Below, one piece after another: positions 33,965-45,730 of a stretch of DNA of 64,000 nucleotides. Where the stretch lies: contig PDNB01000029.1 of the NCBI GenBank assembly GCA_002573585.1, positions 1-64,000 of the forward strand, given 5' to 3'. How positions within the stretch are numbered: the first letter of the stretch is position 1; each line of letters begins with the position of its first letter. This stretch comes from Helicocarpus griseus UAMH5409 (taxonomy: Eukaryota > Ascomycota > Eurotiomycetes > Onygenales > Ajellomycetaceae). The notes beneath the pieces were generated by a model. It searched no databases. It was not told where the DNA came from and worked only from the letters and a program-made list of their open reading frames with translations. The translations under genes were made by a program, and so were the position numbers.

Positions 33965-36141
33965 TCACCAGTCATCTTCATCCTCCGGTAGGCGCCGCTT
34001 GCGAGTGCGTTCAAGGGAGTGGAGCAGTTCATCCAGTTCAGTCCAGTTGGAGAGGGTCATTGCGAATTTGCGGTGTTTTCTCGTCGTTACGTGCTGTGGT
34101 TGTATTAGTGGAAATTCAATTCCAGGGGAGTAAAAAAGTTTGAAAGGGTGCTTACCTCTTCAAAATCATCAAACTTATCGCGGCAGTTCTCGCAATATCC
34201 TGGCTTTGGATCCCGTTTTCTTGGCTTAGGCTGAGCTGTAGTACTGCTCTTCCGGCTGACAGCCTGAGCTTTCTGAGCTTTCTCCTCTTCCGATTGAGTG
34301 GTACCACCGTCCTCGTCGATTTGATCGAGGTTGCCTTGGGCTCTGCTCTTCGCTGTCCCAGTCACTGGAGCCCTGGAGGCTTTGAGTGTACCCGCAAGAT
34401 CCGTCATCCTATGGGAAGATGGCATCCCGTTCATCGACAAAGACCCATTCCCCTTCCCCAGAACCTTCCTCTTTAATTCGTGCACCTCTTTACTGGTACC
34501 CGCCTTCGCACCAGGGGCTGCTGCAGTTGATGATATCATCTGAGACCTAATCGCTGACGTGATGTTTGATGGCTGAACGCCTGACGCCGCAGGTTCTCGT
34601 GCAAGATACGCCGCTAGGGATGCCTTCGTGCCGTGGAAATTCTGCAAGCCTTTGCTGCGAGGGGAGGTCGGTTTTGCTGGTAACAACAAGAGATTTTCAA
34701 CGAGCTTTGGGGCTGGCATAGGTTCTTCTCGTATAATTTTGTGATTAGCACCTCCTTCCACATCTTGTAAAGGACGCTTCTCGACAGAACGTTCGGGCGG
34801 GCGCATTGTTTTCGATTCCGCAGTTTGTGAGGGTTTCGTCTTTGCGGGCGGGTTTCTCTCCTTCGCCTGAGCTGCAGCTTTGCGCTTCTCCAATTCCTTT
34901 TTGGATGGTGGCTCATCTATGAATGGACACTTCCCTAGCGCAGCACTCCGAAATTGTGGCCATGCCCCATCCTGTCTCTTAGCTACCTTCGGATACTCGC
35001 GAACCATGACAGGTCGAGTCTTCTCTTCAAAATCATGAATGTATATGAATGGCCCCTTGAAAGGAATAATTTCCTTGGATGCGAGGATGGAGTCACGATC
35101 TGCCGGGCCATTCAGGCGCTCGTTTCGAAGGACCTGGGACAAGTCCGTTTCTGCTCTTCCTCTTCCAGCTCCGGACACGGTACCATTACTGCGCGTGTAA
35201 TGACCATGATTTGAGGTGGTGTCACCGTCGTTCATCGTGGATATCACGCGCTGCAATTTCTCCAAAGCCCAAATCTTCATGTTCATCTGTCTTGCCCGGT
35301 ATAAGACATCTTTATAGTCCCTTTTCACGTCAGCTTCTCCATGACCAGGTCGCTTGTCCGAAAGTTTCTTTAATCTCCCTAGGTGGCTCATTTCGGCGTT
35401 CTTTTCCAAAAGTGACGGGTCCACCGTCTGGACGGATCCATCTGCACTTTGTTGGTTAACGGGGACACTAGAATTCGGGGACTCGATTTCTGGTGGAATT
35501 GGGCGCGCAGTTACAACATGCGTCACGACCTTTGAGAAGAACTTCTCTTCAGTCTGTTTATAAACAATTAGCAATGTATATCCAGATTCCGCCACAGCCA
35601 ATTCCCAAGGCTAGATCTCAAGGAACTAAACAAAAGAAACCACATAAAATTAGATAGAACTTACCGCGCCAAGAGCCATAATCTGCCTCGAGCACTTATT
35701 CCTCACATCCTCAGGTATACTCTCAAAGTAAAATACAAACTGGGGAAACACCTTGCGATAGTGCTTCTGCCACTGACGGATACTGTCCAATGACTCCCCC
35801 CCAGCCCTATCATATTTAGTTGCTCGCGAATTATTAACCGCGCGGTCCTTCTCCCTCGCCGCAACCAGCTTCCTCTCAAAGGCCGTGGGTTGAGCATTGG
35901 TATTCTTGCGCGTGAACACCTTCCCCTCCACCCCAGACACCACCACCTTCCGTGGAGACTTGTGGATGGGATCAACATCCTCCTTCTCCAGCATCTGCTT
36001 CTTCAGCGGTGGTTGGGCACAATAGTTCTCTGTCTGGGAGTGGATGGGCCGTGTACGCTTCGTAGAGGCAGCAAGAGTGCCCCGATGGGGGGAGTTGGTG
36101 CCATTGGGAACGTTGACCAAGGGGACTCGGCGGGTCGACAT
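33965..36141 (-). CDS. nimO: Dbf4/Dfp1/NimO-type regulatory subunit of Cdc7 kinase
   Basis: Three exons (minus), 35665-36141, 34156-35553 and 33965-34093, give 667 aa. The protein activates the Cdc7 (Hsk1) kinase, which phosphorylates MCM at replication origins. Motif N lies around 105-185 with a BRCT-like segment across splice 1 (LGATEEKFFSKVVTHVV). The central Dfp1/Him1 motif M is near 325-375 (PFIYIHDFEEKTRPVMVREYP). The C-terminal DBF4-type zinc finger is C613-x2-C616-x9-H626-x5-H632, and the last exon is needed to supply both His. Start chosen at ATG 36141 (MSTRRVPLVNVPNG); another in-frame ATG at 36186 would add 15 residues. The linker between N and M is low-complexity. The symbol follows the Aspergillus nidulans orthologue. 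Confidence 0.93.
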
Positions 36142-36875
36142 TGCTACCGATGGTTGGGGTGAGGGGGGTATAAATACTGCTGCCATGTATACATAAATGA
36201 TATCTCTAGACAGAGAGGGAGAGAGAGGTAGCTGCCAGTCAACGAATGAAGAAGACGGAGGGGTACGTTTCCGGGCGTTGAGCACGCGAGGTACCGCACG
36301 TCGTGGAGTAGAGGGCGATATGGGCTCAGAACGCGGTCATTGCAGGGACGAGAAAGGGGATAGATAGACAGGAATTATATGATACGGATAATTGATATGA
36401 GGATGTCTTTCTCGGGGTGTCCAGCAGTGCAACTGAGCGTGTAGTGCGTAACAAGCCCCCGTTGGCAGAGAGAGGAGAAGCTGTTGTTTGGAGGAGACTC
36501 AGTGATGGAGTCGGGGCTTGTTTTGCTCGCGCTGGTCGGCGGCCAATGAGAGCGCGCCCTGTATTGGCGGCTTGACAGTAAACGCACTAACCCCAAATTA
36601 TACTAGCGCCATTTGCAGATATCGAAAGGGGGTTGTTTACACGGCGGAGAATTACCAAGCAGTAAAATATCAGTGTTCATTTGGTTGAGGATAAGCATGT
36701 TGATGAAACTCAATGAGTCTATTGAAAAATCCTTCTTGATTGTTCACCGGTTTTATCAAATTGCCACCAGGGCGACCAAAAACAACTAGTGTACATGTAC
36801 AAAATGCATAGATCAAAGAAACCGCTTGCTCTTCTACGTGTACAGTCAAGAAACTACATATCCAAGTAAATTGCC
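36142..36875. promoter_or_regulatory. promoter/leader region of the Dbf4-like gene
   Basis: These 730 bp separate two minus-strand genes and hold the Dbf4-like leader plus the 3' flank of the aminopeptidase gene. No specific factor site is assigned. Confidence 0.45.
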
Positions 36876-38951
36876 CTACCGCAGAGCTTCAATGTCGTCG
36901 ACCTGCAGGCCGTGTTAGCAAAAAGACTCATGGAACAATATATCAACGGGATCAACCACTAACCTCTTTTACCGCCTCGGTAGTCAAAACAAGAGGGTTC
37001 TCTTCTCCAACACAAACACTATCCTCAATTCGTATCCCAATTCCTCGGAATTGCTTTGGCCACCGCTCATCGTCAGGGACGTAGATACCCCTGCCAACAG
37101 TCAGTCTAGACTCGGCAAAGCTGTGGTACGAATAACTTACGGCTCAATAGTGATACACTGTCCCTTTTCCAGTTCGTGATGTCTCGGATACCCAACACAG
37201 TCGTGAACATCTAAACCAATGTAATGTCCCAGGTGGTGAGGGAACAGGGTCGTCATTGCCTAAAGAGGGAGCAGGGTTTAGCAGGTATGGCAAAAAGCAT
37301 AGACAACAGAAAAGGCTTACATTCCCAGACACGTCAAAGCCAAGTGCCTTAAGTTGCTCTCGCAGACCCCTCTCTGCAATGTTGTGAATCATGTCCAGAG
37401 AAAGGCCAGAAGACTCATGACATAATGATACACAGCTTCGCTGCACGCTTAGAATCGCATTGTATAAGTCCTTCTGTGGGCCGGAGAATTTGCCTTTGAC
37501 GGGCCATGTCCGAGTAATGTCGGCTATGTAACCTCCATATTCCTATACAGCAATTAGCAAAGCCAGGCATTAAATCGTAAAAAGGGGATGTTCCATACAC
37601 CACCACCGTCAACAAGAACCATATCGTCATTTCTGCAACGGTAAAGGTAAGCTCCATATACTAAAAATTGACAGGTTGTCATCATACCTAAGCACGTCAT
37701 CGTTTCTAACATAGTGGATGCTGAGAGCATTCTGCCGAGAGTATTAGTTTGGATCAATAGGAAAATGAATAATTGAGGCTTACCTGTCCACCAGCAACGA
37801 CAGGAACAAAGGCTGGGCCGTCACAGCCATTCTTCTTGAACTGATACTCCAAAAAAGCATGTACGTCTTTTTCCATGGTAAACCCATTTCTCATGGCCTC
37901 TGTGAATGCCCTCCCAGAAGCTTGTCCCGCCTTCCGCATATTTCGTATCTCGTCCTCACTCTTAAAGATACGCAGCTCATTAAGCACAGGTCGCAATGGC
38001 TTGACCTTTTGCGATGCCACAAGCTTTTCTAGTATTCCACCTTCCTTTTTCAGGGACGAAAAGAAGCGCGATAACGAAGAGCGCGACGGATCGGTAATTT
38101 TGAGGTCTGTGTATATCACCGATGCTTCTGAAAGGATTGATGGAGGGTTGGTGCTTATGCGATCCATATCTCCACTCTATATAGATGGAAAGTTAGCGCG
38201 ACTCCAGTTGATCGTATAAATTATGAACCTCACAATGTCCGCATTGAAGACGTCCATCGCAGCTTGTACTCCGGACCGGGCACCCTCCCACAGCTCCGCT
38301 CTTGGGTCCTTTTCTCGGACGTATAGATGGAAGACATGGTCATTCGAGCCGTCGTTTCCTACTTCATGTCAGTGGCCATTCTCGGGTCGTATCCATGTAG
38401 TGCAACTCAGGCTCACCAATAATAGCCAATGCGCCCGGCTCATTAAAGCCTATTGAACCTCATCAGCCAAAGCCCACTGCTATATACGACGATGAGTATT
38501 CGCACCAGTAAGATAGAAAAACTCCGGATCTTGATGGTATTCGTAGAAGACACTTCCGGATCTGTATTTCACGTCCGAAGCCGCGACGACGGCAATCGCA
38601 TTCTTGGGCAGCTTCGATGCAAGCTTCGAGCGGCGGTGGGCATATTCGAGAGCAGTGATACCGGGAGTCACTATAAGCGGGAAAACAGGAATGGTCAGTA
38701 TTCAACTTTCATTTCTGCGTTTCATAGGTCGGAGTCTACATACGCTCCCCAGCTTTCAGAATATGGGGGTGCGTTTCGTGAAGGGGTTGTCCGAATCGGA
38801 GCTCCGCAGCGGACACCAACGAAGCGTAAGACCGCTGCGCCGGGCGCTCATTGCATGCATTCTTCAGCAACAGCCTTCTACTGCTGCATGTAACTCCGGA
38901 ATTTACGGCATACCGAGCCCATTGGCGCAGAGATGGTATGGCTTGCGACAT
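36876..38951 (-). CDS. icp55: Icp55-type mitochondrial Xaa-Pro aminopeptidase (M24B), 11 exons
   Basis: Exons (minus): 38744-38951, 38506-38670, 38417-38449, 38234-38358, 37784-38176, 37688-37731, 37599-37632, 37542-37321, 37141-37259, 36964-37090 and 36876-36902 give 498 aa with consistent phases. The N-terminus (about 45 residues, basic, no acidic residue before position 38) looks like a mitochondrial presequence. An aminopeptidase-P N-domain (TPGITALEYAHRRSKLA, DPEFFYLTG) precedes a pita-bread domain with the metal ligands: Asp in LVDGGGEYGG, Asp in ADITRTW, His in HHLGHYIGLDVHD, Glu in TIEPGIY and Glu in GIRIEDSV. Icp55 trims one residue from proteins processed by the mitochondrial peptidase, stabilising them. 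Exons of 27, 33, 34 and 44 nt make automatic models error-prone. A cytosolic aminopeptidase P is less likely given the presequence. Confidence 0.92.
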
Positions 38952-40328
38952 AGTTGATTGTTGCGCCGCGAGCACATCGGAGTCGTACGCCGCAGAAGAA
39001 TGGCAATGCCGGTAATAAAAAGCTGTCTTGGTCAGCTTTCGCCGTATTGTATTGTCACGGCCATATTAATGTAAGAGAGAATTACACCAAAACAGATACG
39101 GAATTACAGAATTATGGGACATAGATACCATCACAACGCTCTTCTAAAAATATATATATCAGCAGTAGAACAATATAATACAATCATTGGGCAAAAAGTT
39201 AGGTTATTTTATTTTGTAATTTTGTAAATTACGCCAGAGTTTTGTGCAATACCACACTGGTACCGCCGTTGAAACGAAGGCAGCGTTTAGATTGCACAAA
39301 AGCGATGATATCTTCAGCTCAGTGCTGCAGAGGAACCTATATCCTATAGATATAGTTACATATTTTACGTACATCGAAAAGATTACTTCCTCAAACTTGA
39401 GCGTATCCTTAGTTGTATTCTCATTTCACTCGCCATGAGCGCCAGATGAACGGGTGTAGTCCGATTGTTTACCAAACACCAGTATTTTTGGATGCTAGAT
39501 ACTGTTCCAATCATATGTTGACCAGTGTGCCCGCAGAGATGTTAAAATTAGAAATCTAGAGCTTGTAGTAGAGCACTGGCTTAGCATCTCCTCCCTGCCT
39601 CTATTTCTGGGAGTATTTGAATCAATTCCAGTCCAGATCGTGTTTCGTATCCCTTCTCTTCCTCTAGACCTGTTCCTAGTATTATTTTATTCCACGCCAT
39701 ACTCCGTATAAGATAGTTTCTGGCATCAGTTACTTGATAAGTTGATATCGGTCAGATTAAGCCAAGATAGTCCATAACACGGTCCCGCTATTTAAGCTCA
39801 CGGGAGGATTTGACCAATTACCAGCTTCGATATTTTAAGGTTAATTCGTGTCACGGAATCCGGGGAAGTGTGAGAGAAAACCAACTACTACTTCAGTGAA
39901 CGTTATTGAGAATTGAAAAGTTGAGAATTACCTTGAATCAATCAAATCTGCGGAGGTATTTGATACTATAATTATCAGTTCTGCTCGATAGAAAACAAGC
40001 CATGAAGACTCCCTGCGATTTGGCCCGGTTCACTGCCACGCTAGGCGGTCTCCCGAACCAAGCATTGGACCAGTAGCGTCATGCCATCTCAAGTGTGCTA
40101 AACCCTATCAAGCAAAGAGCTCGTATCGCGATTAAGATCTCCAAGAGATTGAAGTTGAGCCTTGCAAAGCTCGACAGCGGATGCAAATGCTTATAAGCAC
40201 AAGGGTATGCCCTTGTGCATCTCCTATCCAGACTCTCTGTTCTCTAAGCAATGGCTAAACAGTATCCATTAGCAACTTGAACTCGTCATTCAAGTTGCTA
40301 TCAACTACCCAAAAAATCAGCGGCGAAA
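38952..40328. other. divergent intergenic region
   Basis: This is an AT-rich 1.4-kb spacer with the promoters of the aminopeptidase and the 40.3-kb gene. A TACTCCGTA motif lies at 39700. No gene was recognised. Confidence 0.5.
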
Positions 40329-41413
40329 ATGTCTTCAACAACACCTCCAGCCGGGCACACAACCACCAATCCAGAACCTGATAACCCTACCAAATCCCTC
40401 CGTCTCTACACTCGCCTCTACCCCGGCCGCAAAGCCCTCCTCGCCCCCTCCGACACCGAACCCGCGCAATACTTCATCACCAACGAGGTCCCACATAGAC
40501 ACGCCAGCCAATGGAGACCCGTCTTCTACCGGGGTGAGAACCCCAAATATACCCCCACGACCAGTGCCATTGGCCGCGCCAGGCGGACGGCTCTATGGAC
40601 CTCTTTTAAGCTCTGGCTGGGCGATGGCGTGGACGAGATTATTAAGAACGAGGAGCGGCGAAAGAAGGCGAAGAAGTACGCGCGCAAGGAGAAGGTGCGC
40701 AAGTTTTTTTGTCGCCGGTCCAAGCCGCCAAAGGAGCCGTTGGAGGATGAGCAGCCGGTGGTTGGGAAGGTGATATTGGTCAACTTGCATCGGGCGGGGT
40801 TTTCGAGGAAGGTGGAATTTGAGATTGGGGGGGTTAGGTATCGGTGGTCGGGGACTAGGAGGTTTGGGGCGGGGTTCATGAAGGGGGTTAAGGGATGGTC
40901 GCATTGTTTAAAGGTTGGTTCTTGGTAGTCTTGTGAATAGGAAGGGTGCTATAGTGTTTGGCGCGTATCTTGGATACAGTTGCTAACCTCGTTTTACATA
41001 TACAGCTAATCCGCACGTCGGACCATGCCCTCATAGCAACCTTCGAAAAGCGCCGCTCAGCAGGGTACCGCCGCTCTATAAAAACCGGTCAGCCCCCGAA
41101 CAAGAAGAAGCGGTTCATTGGAACTCTCCGCGTCTACGACGGGGCCTATGCACCGCCAACTGAAGGCAAGGGTGATGCCGGCGCATCCTCAGTGGCTGCT
41201 TTTACCGGCAAGGTGGATGCAATGGCTAGTAGACCAGGCGGTGGCAGCTCCAAGGATGAAAAGGACCTCAATCCCGAAGGAACTCACCAGGGAAGCCTTA
41301 CGGAAGACGCGATTATGTTGAGTTGCTGGATGGTATCGGAGGCGGAGCACCGGTTGCGGTATAAGATCCTTGACTTGTTGGAGGAGATTGGGGAGAATGC
41401 GGATGGGGGTTGA
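40329..41413 (+). CDS. uncharacterised two-exon protein (330 aa)
   Basis: Exons 40329-40913 and 41006-41413 join in phase 0 across a 92-nt intron (GTTGGT donor, TGCTAACC branch site, TACAG acceptor). Features in order: a disordered Pro/Thr-rich start; a beta-rich section (LYPGRKALLAPSD, FITNEVP, WRPVFYRGEN); a strongly basic helix (about 100-145, NEERRKKAKKYARKEKVRKF); a second beta-rich section (VEFEIGGVRYRWSGTRRF, then ALIATFEKRR); and a C-terminal helical segment. The beta pattern and the R-Y-x-W-x-G motif are reminiscent of tubby/LURP-one-like folds found in many fungal proteins, but that is inference. There is no signal peptide or membrane segment; the basic helix could be a nuclear signal. 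Confidence 0.85.
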
Positions 41414-42251
41414 AATTTGGGATATTGCGAAAGACATGGTCATTAAAGGGAGATCATGTCAATGAAAATCGGAGGCACCACTTCTGAATTCTGTTTGGCG
41501 AAGATCCTTTCTTTTAGTTTACGATTGATTGTGATAGGGGAGGTTGACACGTCGATATCTTTCTTTTGTTAGGATACCCCTTTGATAGATAGCAATTTGG
41601 GATTTGCCTTTTCACAAAGGACATTGACAGTAACTTATCAACTAATCCATTTAAAGACTTGGTTAAATATAGCGCACCATGCATTGCATTCTATGCCACG
41701 TACTACAAAACGATAATGATGGAAGCTACCTTAAAATGTCCGGATAATTGAGCCCCAGTCACCGCCCTGGTGACACCCTACGTAGGCCAATATCGACATG
41801 TCTGTTTCGCTGAACGAGTATTAGAACCAATCATGTTCTCCTTTATCATCAATACAGAAGTGAAGGCTTTTAAGGAGACAAAGGGCTCAGCCAGGGGCTT
41901 CCCACCGCGTACACGCCCTCCACCGTGAGTTCCCATTCAAGACTTCTATGCGCATTCACTCTATCCAAGGAACGTGCCGAGAATGTAGGCCTCGACTATA
42001 TAAAGGGCTCTGAAGATTGGCTAGAGTCAAATCTCCCACTTACTGTAATACAATTTCTCTTGGAAGTCTGCAAACACGTCAACATTAATTTATAGTTACA
42101 CATACCGTACAGCAGGCATTGCATCTTCGACAAGAAAAAGCAACATTGCTCCCCCGTTCAAGTTCCAATTTCGAGTCAAACCAATCCAAACGACAAAAAG
42201 GACCATCTTCAAATTCCCAAGTATCTCCCTCCATCCCGTCGACCATCAGGC
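41414..42251. other. intergenic with TATA box
   Basis: This holds the 3' flank of the preceding gene and the promoter of the small gene at 42252. No other gene is seen. Confidence 0.45.
41997..42005 (+). promoter_or_regulatory. TATA box (TATATAAAG)
   Basis: A good TATA consensus about 250 bp before the ATG at 42252 supports transcription of that short frame. Confidence 0.5.
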
Positions 42252-42515
42252 ATGGATACCCAAAAGAACAGCCTTAACGCCTCGTTTTCATATGCAACGA
42301 ATACAAAACAGACAAGGTACCCCGAAACTCCTTTAAAAATATCAGAAAATATCAGAAACAGAAAACAGAAAACGCTAATCATTAAAAGCATTACGATAAC
42401 GAACTGCCGCAAACCGATCACAAATCCCATCACGGAGTGCAAGGCGTGCGGAGCGGTGATCTCCACCGGGCAAGACTACTGTATTGCCTGCCAAAAGGAG
42501 GGTCCGCATGTCTAG
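42252..42515 (+). CDS. small protein with C4 zinc-ribbon-like C-terminus
   Basis: A frame of 87 codons starts with ATG and is preceded by a TATA box. The N-terminal two thirds are Asn/Thr/Lys-rich. The C-terminus has two C-x2-C knuckles 13 residues apart (CKAC and CIAC, with VISTGQDY between), a likely zinc-binding site. A 72-nt segment (42317-42388; GTACCC donor, GCTAATC branch-like site, AAAAG end) could be an in-frame intron; splicing would remove 24 residues without affecting the Cys motif. No function is recognised. The zinc motif and promoter argue for a real gene, but its short length keeps confidence moderate. Confidence 0.45.
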   Translation: MDTQKNSLNASFSYATNTKQTRYPETPLKISENIRNRKQKTLIIKSITITNCRKPITNPITECKACGAVISTGQDYCIACQKEGPHV

Positions 42516-42793
42516 CATGCAAGGTGCGCGCTTAAACCGGAGACGAGAAAGAAGTGAAAGCATGGGCACCAATGGACGGATTTGGGGACATCGTAGTACT
42601 TGAACAATCTCAAAACTGGCGTTATGGGGGTATCTATGGACAGCTGGAATTGATTAGGCGACCGGGATGAAGCATGATGGAATGATAAAACGCATACGAT
42701 AGGAGTACTCAAATTGAGATTGTGTCGTCAATATCGCAATCTTCAGCCATCTTTCCTGAACGTGATTGATCGCAGTATCGCAGAACCCCTTGA

Positions 42794-43549
42794 TTAGGTA
42801 TATATTTCGGACTGTAGAAATGTCCAACGTCTCGACAAGAATCGCATTATTTCCTGGACACACTCGTGCTCCGGGTCGTTGAAGAAGTAAGTCCGTTGTG
42901 GCCCAGCATCAAAGACCTTTTGCCAGAAAGGGAACTCGAAGCATTTCGGATAGAATCCAGCGTATCCCCAACTGTAAATGCTCCTAATTTTCAATGTGTC
43001 CGGATCGACGTAAATATTGCTTTGAGTAAGTTCACCATGACAGAACACGTAGTCCTCCTCGTCTTCTCCATCGTCGTCTAGCAGAGAAGATGGCGGATAC
43101 TTCCACCAGTCACCACCATACCCAGTAAACTTCTCCGCAAGTCACCTGACACTCGGAGGGGGGCAGAATATACCCGTAGGCCCGCCCATTTCATTAGATC
43201 GTAGGCCTTGCAGCGTCTTAACAACTCCCTCGACTTCCTCTTTGACAATTTCCTGTTCATCTGGAGGCAGATAGAACATCGGAACAGCTGGCGTGGTTTC
43301 CATTCTCATACGGAAACAGCCCTCGCTGCTATACGTAGTGAAGACGTCCGGCACTGGAATGTCCGTGGCTTCTTGTATAAACTTCATAACATCGGCCTCA
43401 TTTCTGAGTCGCATAATAAAGCCAGGCGGAACTGTATGGATTTTGTCATTGCGACATAGCTGTCTGAATTCCTGCAGATTTCTCGACCGTTTGGCGTGGC
43501 ACCGATCCTCCCAAAGATAGCAGCACTCGATGTTTCTGTGGAATGGCAT
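42794..43549 (-). pseudogene. aminoglycoside-phosphotransferase-like (APH) protein with internal stop and lost active site
   Basis: The ATG at 43549 opens a frame that runs to a TGA at 43144-43142 and then continues in the same frame to a stop at 42794. The total is about 250 codons, the usual size of small fungal APH-fold proteins. The N-terminal part has the family pattern (YLWEDRCHAKRS, PPGFIMRLRNEADVMKFI, IPVPDVFTTY). After the stop comes the Brenner-type motif FCHGELTQSNI, with Glu in place of the catalytic Asp, and the distal motif reads IYSWGYAGFYP where active members have IIDWE. So the coding frame is broken and two key acidic residues are changed. No splice pair removes the TGA cleanly. 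A recently inactivated gene, possibly by C-to-T change of a CGA codon, fits best. Confidence 0.78.
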
Positions 43550-44434
43550 GTTTGCTGGGATTAACTAGAAGATATGTTGATAAATAGCGAGAGAATGCAA
43601 AGAAATCAATAACGAGAGACACGGTAACAAGACTTTTTGAATAGGAGAGATAAGAGAGAGTGGTGGTTGTTTGTTGACTTGATATCAAGTCGGTGTCGGG
43701 CTTATTTATCCTCATCAGTGCTTCCCATCCTATCCGGCTTCTTGGGTAGGCACACCGCAGGCCGATACTCTCTTTCTCTTTCCCTGAGAGAACCCCTTAA
43801 TTATAGTTTTTGGACATTGAGTTCTTGAAACTTGGAAGCGCCTGACTTCGCAACGGTCCGAGTTGGTGACTTATTTCCATGGCCTTTTGGGCTTCCGAAA
43901 TACCACGACTTCGGCTTTACATGCCAGTGCCTCCAGTATCCGCTTTGGACGGGCAGGCCTTTTTGCTAGCATCAGTTCGAAATTCATGGATGTGAGATTA
44001 TTCAGGCCTGGGGCCTTTGAATGGTATAGAGAAATGGCTTGTGATAGCTTGAATTTATACGGACCAGCGCAGCTAAACCTATCAGGCGTAGTGGGGTAAC
44101 TTAACTGCCCTATTTCCACTGGATAGGAGTTGTGTGTAGAAAGAGACTGAGATTTCAATCGTTTTCATACTACGCAAGCCTGATGAACAACGTCATCACA
44201 GCTGCCTGTTTGAATGAAGGGTCCTGTACACCCCTCCGCCCATTCTCTATCTCTATTTATATAAACAAGTCGCCTTTATAAAAAGATATAAATATCTCGC
44301 TAACCCAACTTGAACAGCCTGGCCCGATCGAAACCCCTCTTCCTCCCGTAGCACTCTCTGTCTATCCACGGAAATATCATTTCCTCCAGAGATCTTAGAG
44401 AACATCTAATAATCATCTTCAAACATCGGAGACA
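43550..44434. promoter_or_regulatory. divergent promoter region with TATA box at 44258
   Basis: This 885-bp spacer has a TATATAA at 44258-44264 and a pyrimidine-rich stretch before the acyltransferase ATG at 44435. No gene was recognised. Confidence 0.5.
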
Positions 44435-45730
44435 ATGTCTGCCCCTATTATTTACCCGCACTCTGATACGCACTCTTTACTGACCCTCCTCTCCCTTCAT
44501 CTGCCATATTCCGGACCCCTCCTCAGGCTCCTCCAACACCACCTCGTCTACCCCTCAAAAACAGCACATATTCTTGCAACGTTCCCTCAGTCGTCGGCAC
44601 CCGGACCGCCTTCGCCATGGCTCATCGCTTACATAGATATTTACGTCGACAACGAGACTCAAGTTGTTCTTTATTCGAGTTTGGAAGCCGAAACCAGAGT
44701 CCCCGCTGCGAAGCTTCAAAATGGGTCCGCGGAGCCATCGTTCCGCAATGGGAACGAACTAAGCAGACTCGCCATGGAACCGGATACCGCAATACAAGTA
44801 CAAGCTCAGCTCCTGTGTCTATGCTCATACATTCAAAAGCAACTCATCCCGCCATACATTGCATTTCTGGAGTCTCAAAGCAACGGGCACAACAACAAAG
44901 AAACCCCTTGTCTGAGTCAGAAGAATCATTCATTCTCACCTAAACCACTTGAAAAGATTCCAGCGCACCCCCCAACAGCTTTTAAGATCGGATCACTTCA
45001 TTCAGGGATACGCGACCTGCTACTGGCTACTGTCACGGATCCGGAGAAGGTTCCCGCGCATATACCTAAAATCCGCTACATGCCGCACGATCAGTCGGTT
45101 TATATGAAATATTTATTCCGCAGATCCACATATGATCCGCCGGGGGAGAAGCGTGTCGGTGCACCACCATCAGACAGTTCAGATGTAACTGCTGCTAATA
45201 GCCTCCCGCCGGGATATCGCTTTCACAATGTCGATGGCCTAAGAGGAGTTCAGGAGCGGCACCTGGACCTGGTCATTAGCCGCACATCAATCCCACGCTT
45301 GAAAGAGATGATGAGAGAAATGCCTAGTGTGGCGATTTACCACGACGGTGGTTTCGTGGATGCTAGTAGCAATAATACAAAGCCTTCACCAGAGTCCACG
45401 GGTCCTCATAATGATGGCACTGATCAATCTCCTATTGCGTGGGCGTTCTTGGGACGGGACGGCAGTCTGTCTTCCCTACATGTTGAGGAGGAACACCGGG
45501 GGCGTGGGCTGGCCATGATACTGGGAAAAGAGGTCATGAAGATGGGGATGGGACAGGGCGGGGTGTTTACGTCTGAGTCTTATGGAGGGAATGATGAGGG
45601 GTGGGCGTTTGGGGATGTTAATTTGAAGAATGCGGCGAGTCGGAGGGTGATGGAGAAGATGGGAGGGGAGGAGGGGTGGACTACTCATTGGGATGTTGTT
45701 CAGGCTATCGGGGATGGTTTGCAAGGGTGA
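44435..45730 (+). CDS. GNAT-family N-acyltransferase (glycine N-acyltransferase/FR47-like)
   Basis: A single exon of 431 aa starts at ATG 44435. The C-terminal third is a GNAT fold: PIAWAFLGRDGSLSSLHV forms the central strands, and EEEHRGRGLAMILGKEVMKMG contains the acyl-CoA pyrophosphate-binding R/Q-x-x-G-x-G/A loop. NLKNAASRRVMEKMGG matches the last helix-strand element. The N-terminal 250 residues resemble the layout of GLYAT-like proteins, in which a second GNAT-like half precedes the active one; an unconserved Ser/Asn/Pro linker (about 310-325) interrupts the domain. It would transfer an acetyl or other acyl group from CoA to an amine; the acceptor is unknown. There is no targeting peptide. 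The gene is first of three same-strand genes with a flavin-binding protein and a sirtuin. Confidence 0.82.
   Translation: MSAPIIYPHSDTHSLLTLLSLHLPYSGPLLRLLQHHLVYPSKTAHILATFPQSSAPGPPSPWLIAYIDIYVDNETQVVLYSSLEAETRVPAAKLQNGSAEPSFRNGNELSRLAMEPDTAIQVQAQLLCLCSYIQKQLIPPYIAFLESQSNGHNNKETPCLSQKNHSFSPKPLEKIPAHPPTAFKIGSLHSGIRDLLLATVTDPEKVPAHIPKIRYMPHDQSVYMKYLFRRSTYDPPGEKRVGAPPSDSSDVTAANSLPPGYRFHNVDGLRGVQERHLDLVISRTSIPRLKEMMREMPSVAIYHDGGFVDASSNNTKPSPESTGPHNDGTDQSPIAWAFLGRDGSLSSLHVEEEHRGRGLAMILGKEVMKMGMGQGGVFTSESYGGNDEGWAFGDVNLKNAASRRVMEKMGGEEGWTTHWDVVQAIGDGLQG

Noticed and set aside
33781..34143. Plus-strand frame with Lys/Glu-rich start
   Set aside because: It overlaps the last exon of the Dbf4-like gene on the other strand, whose zinc-finger His residues prove that frame.
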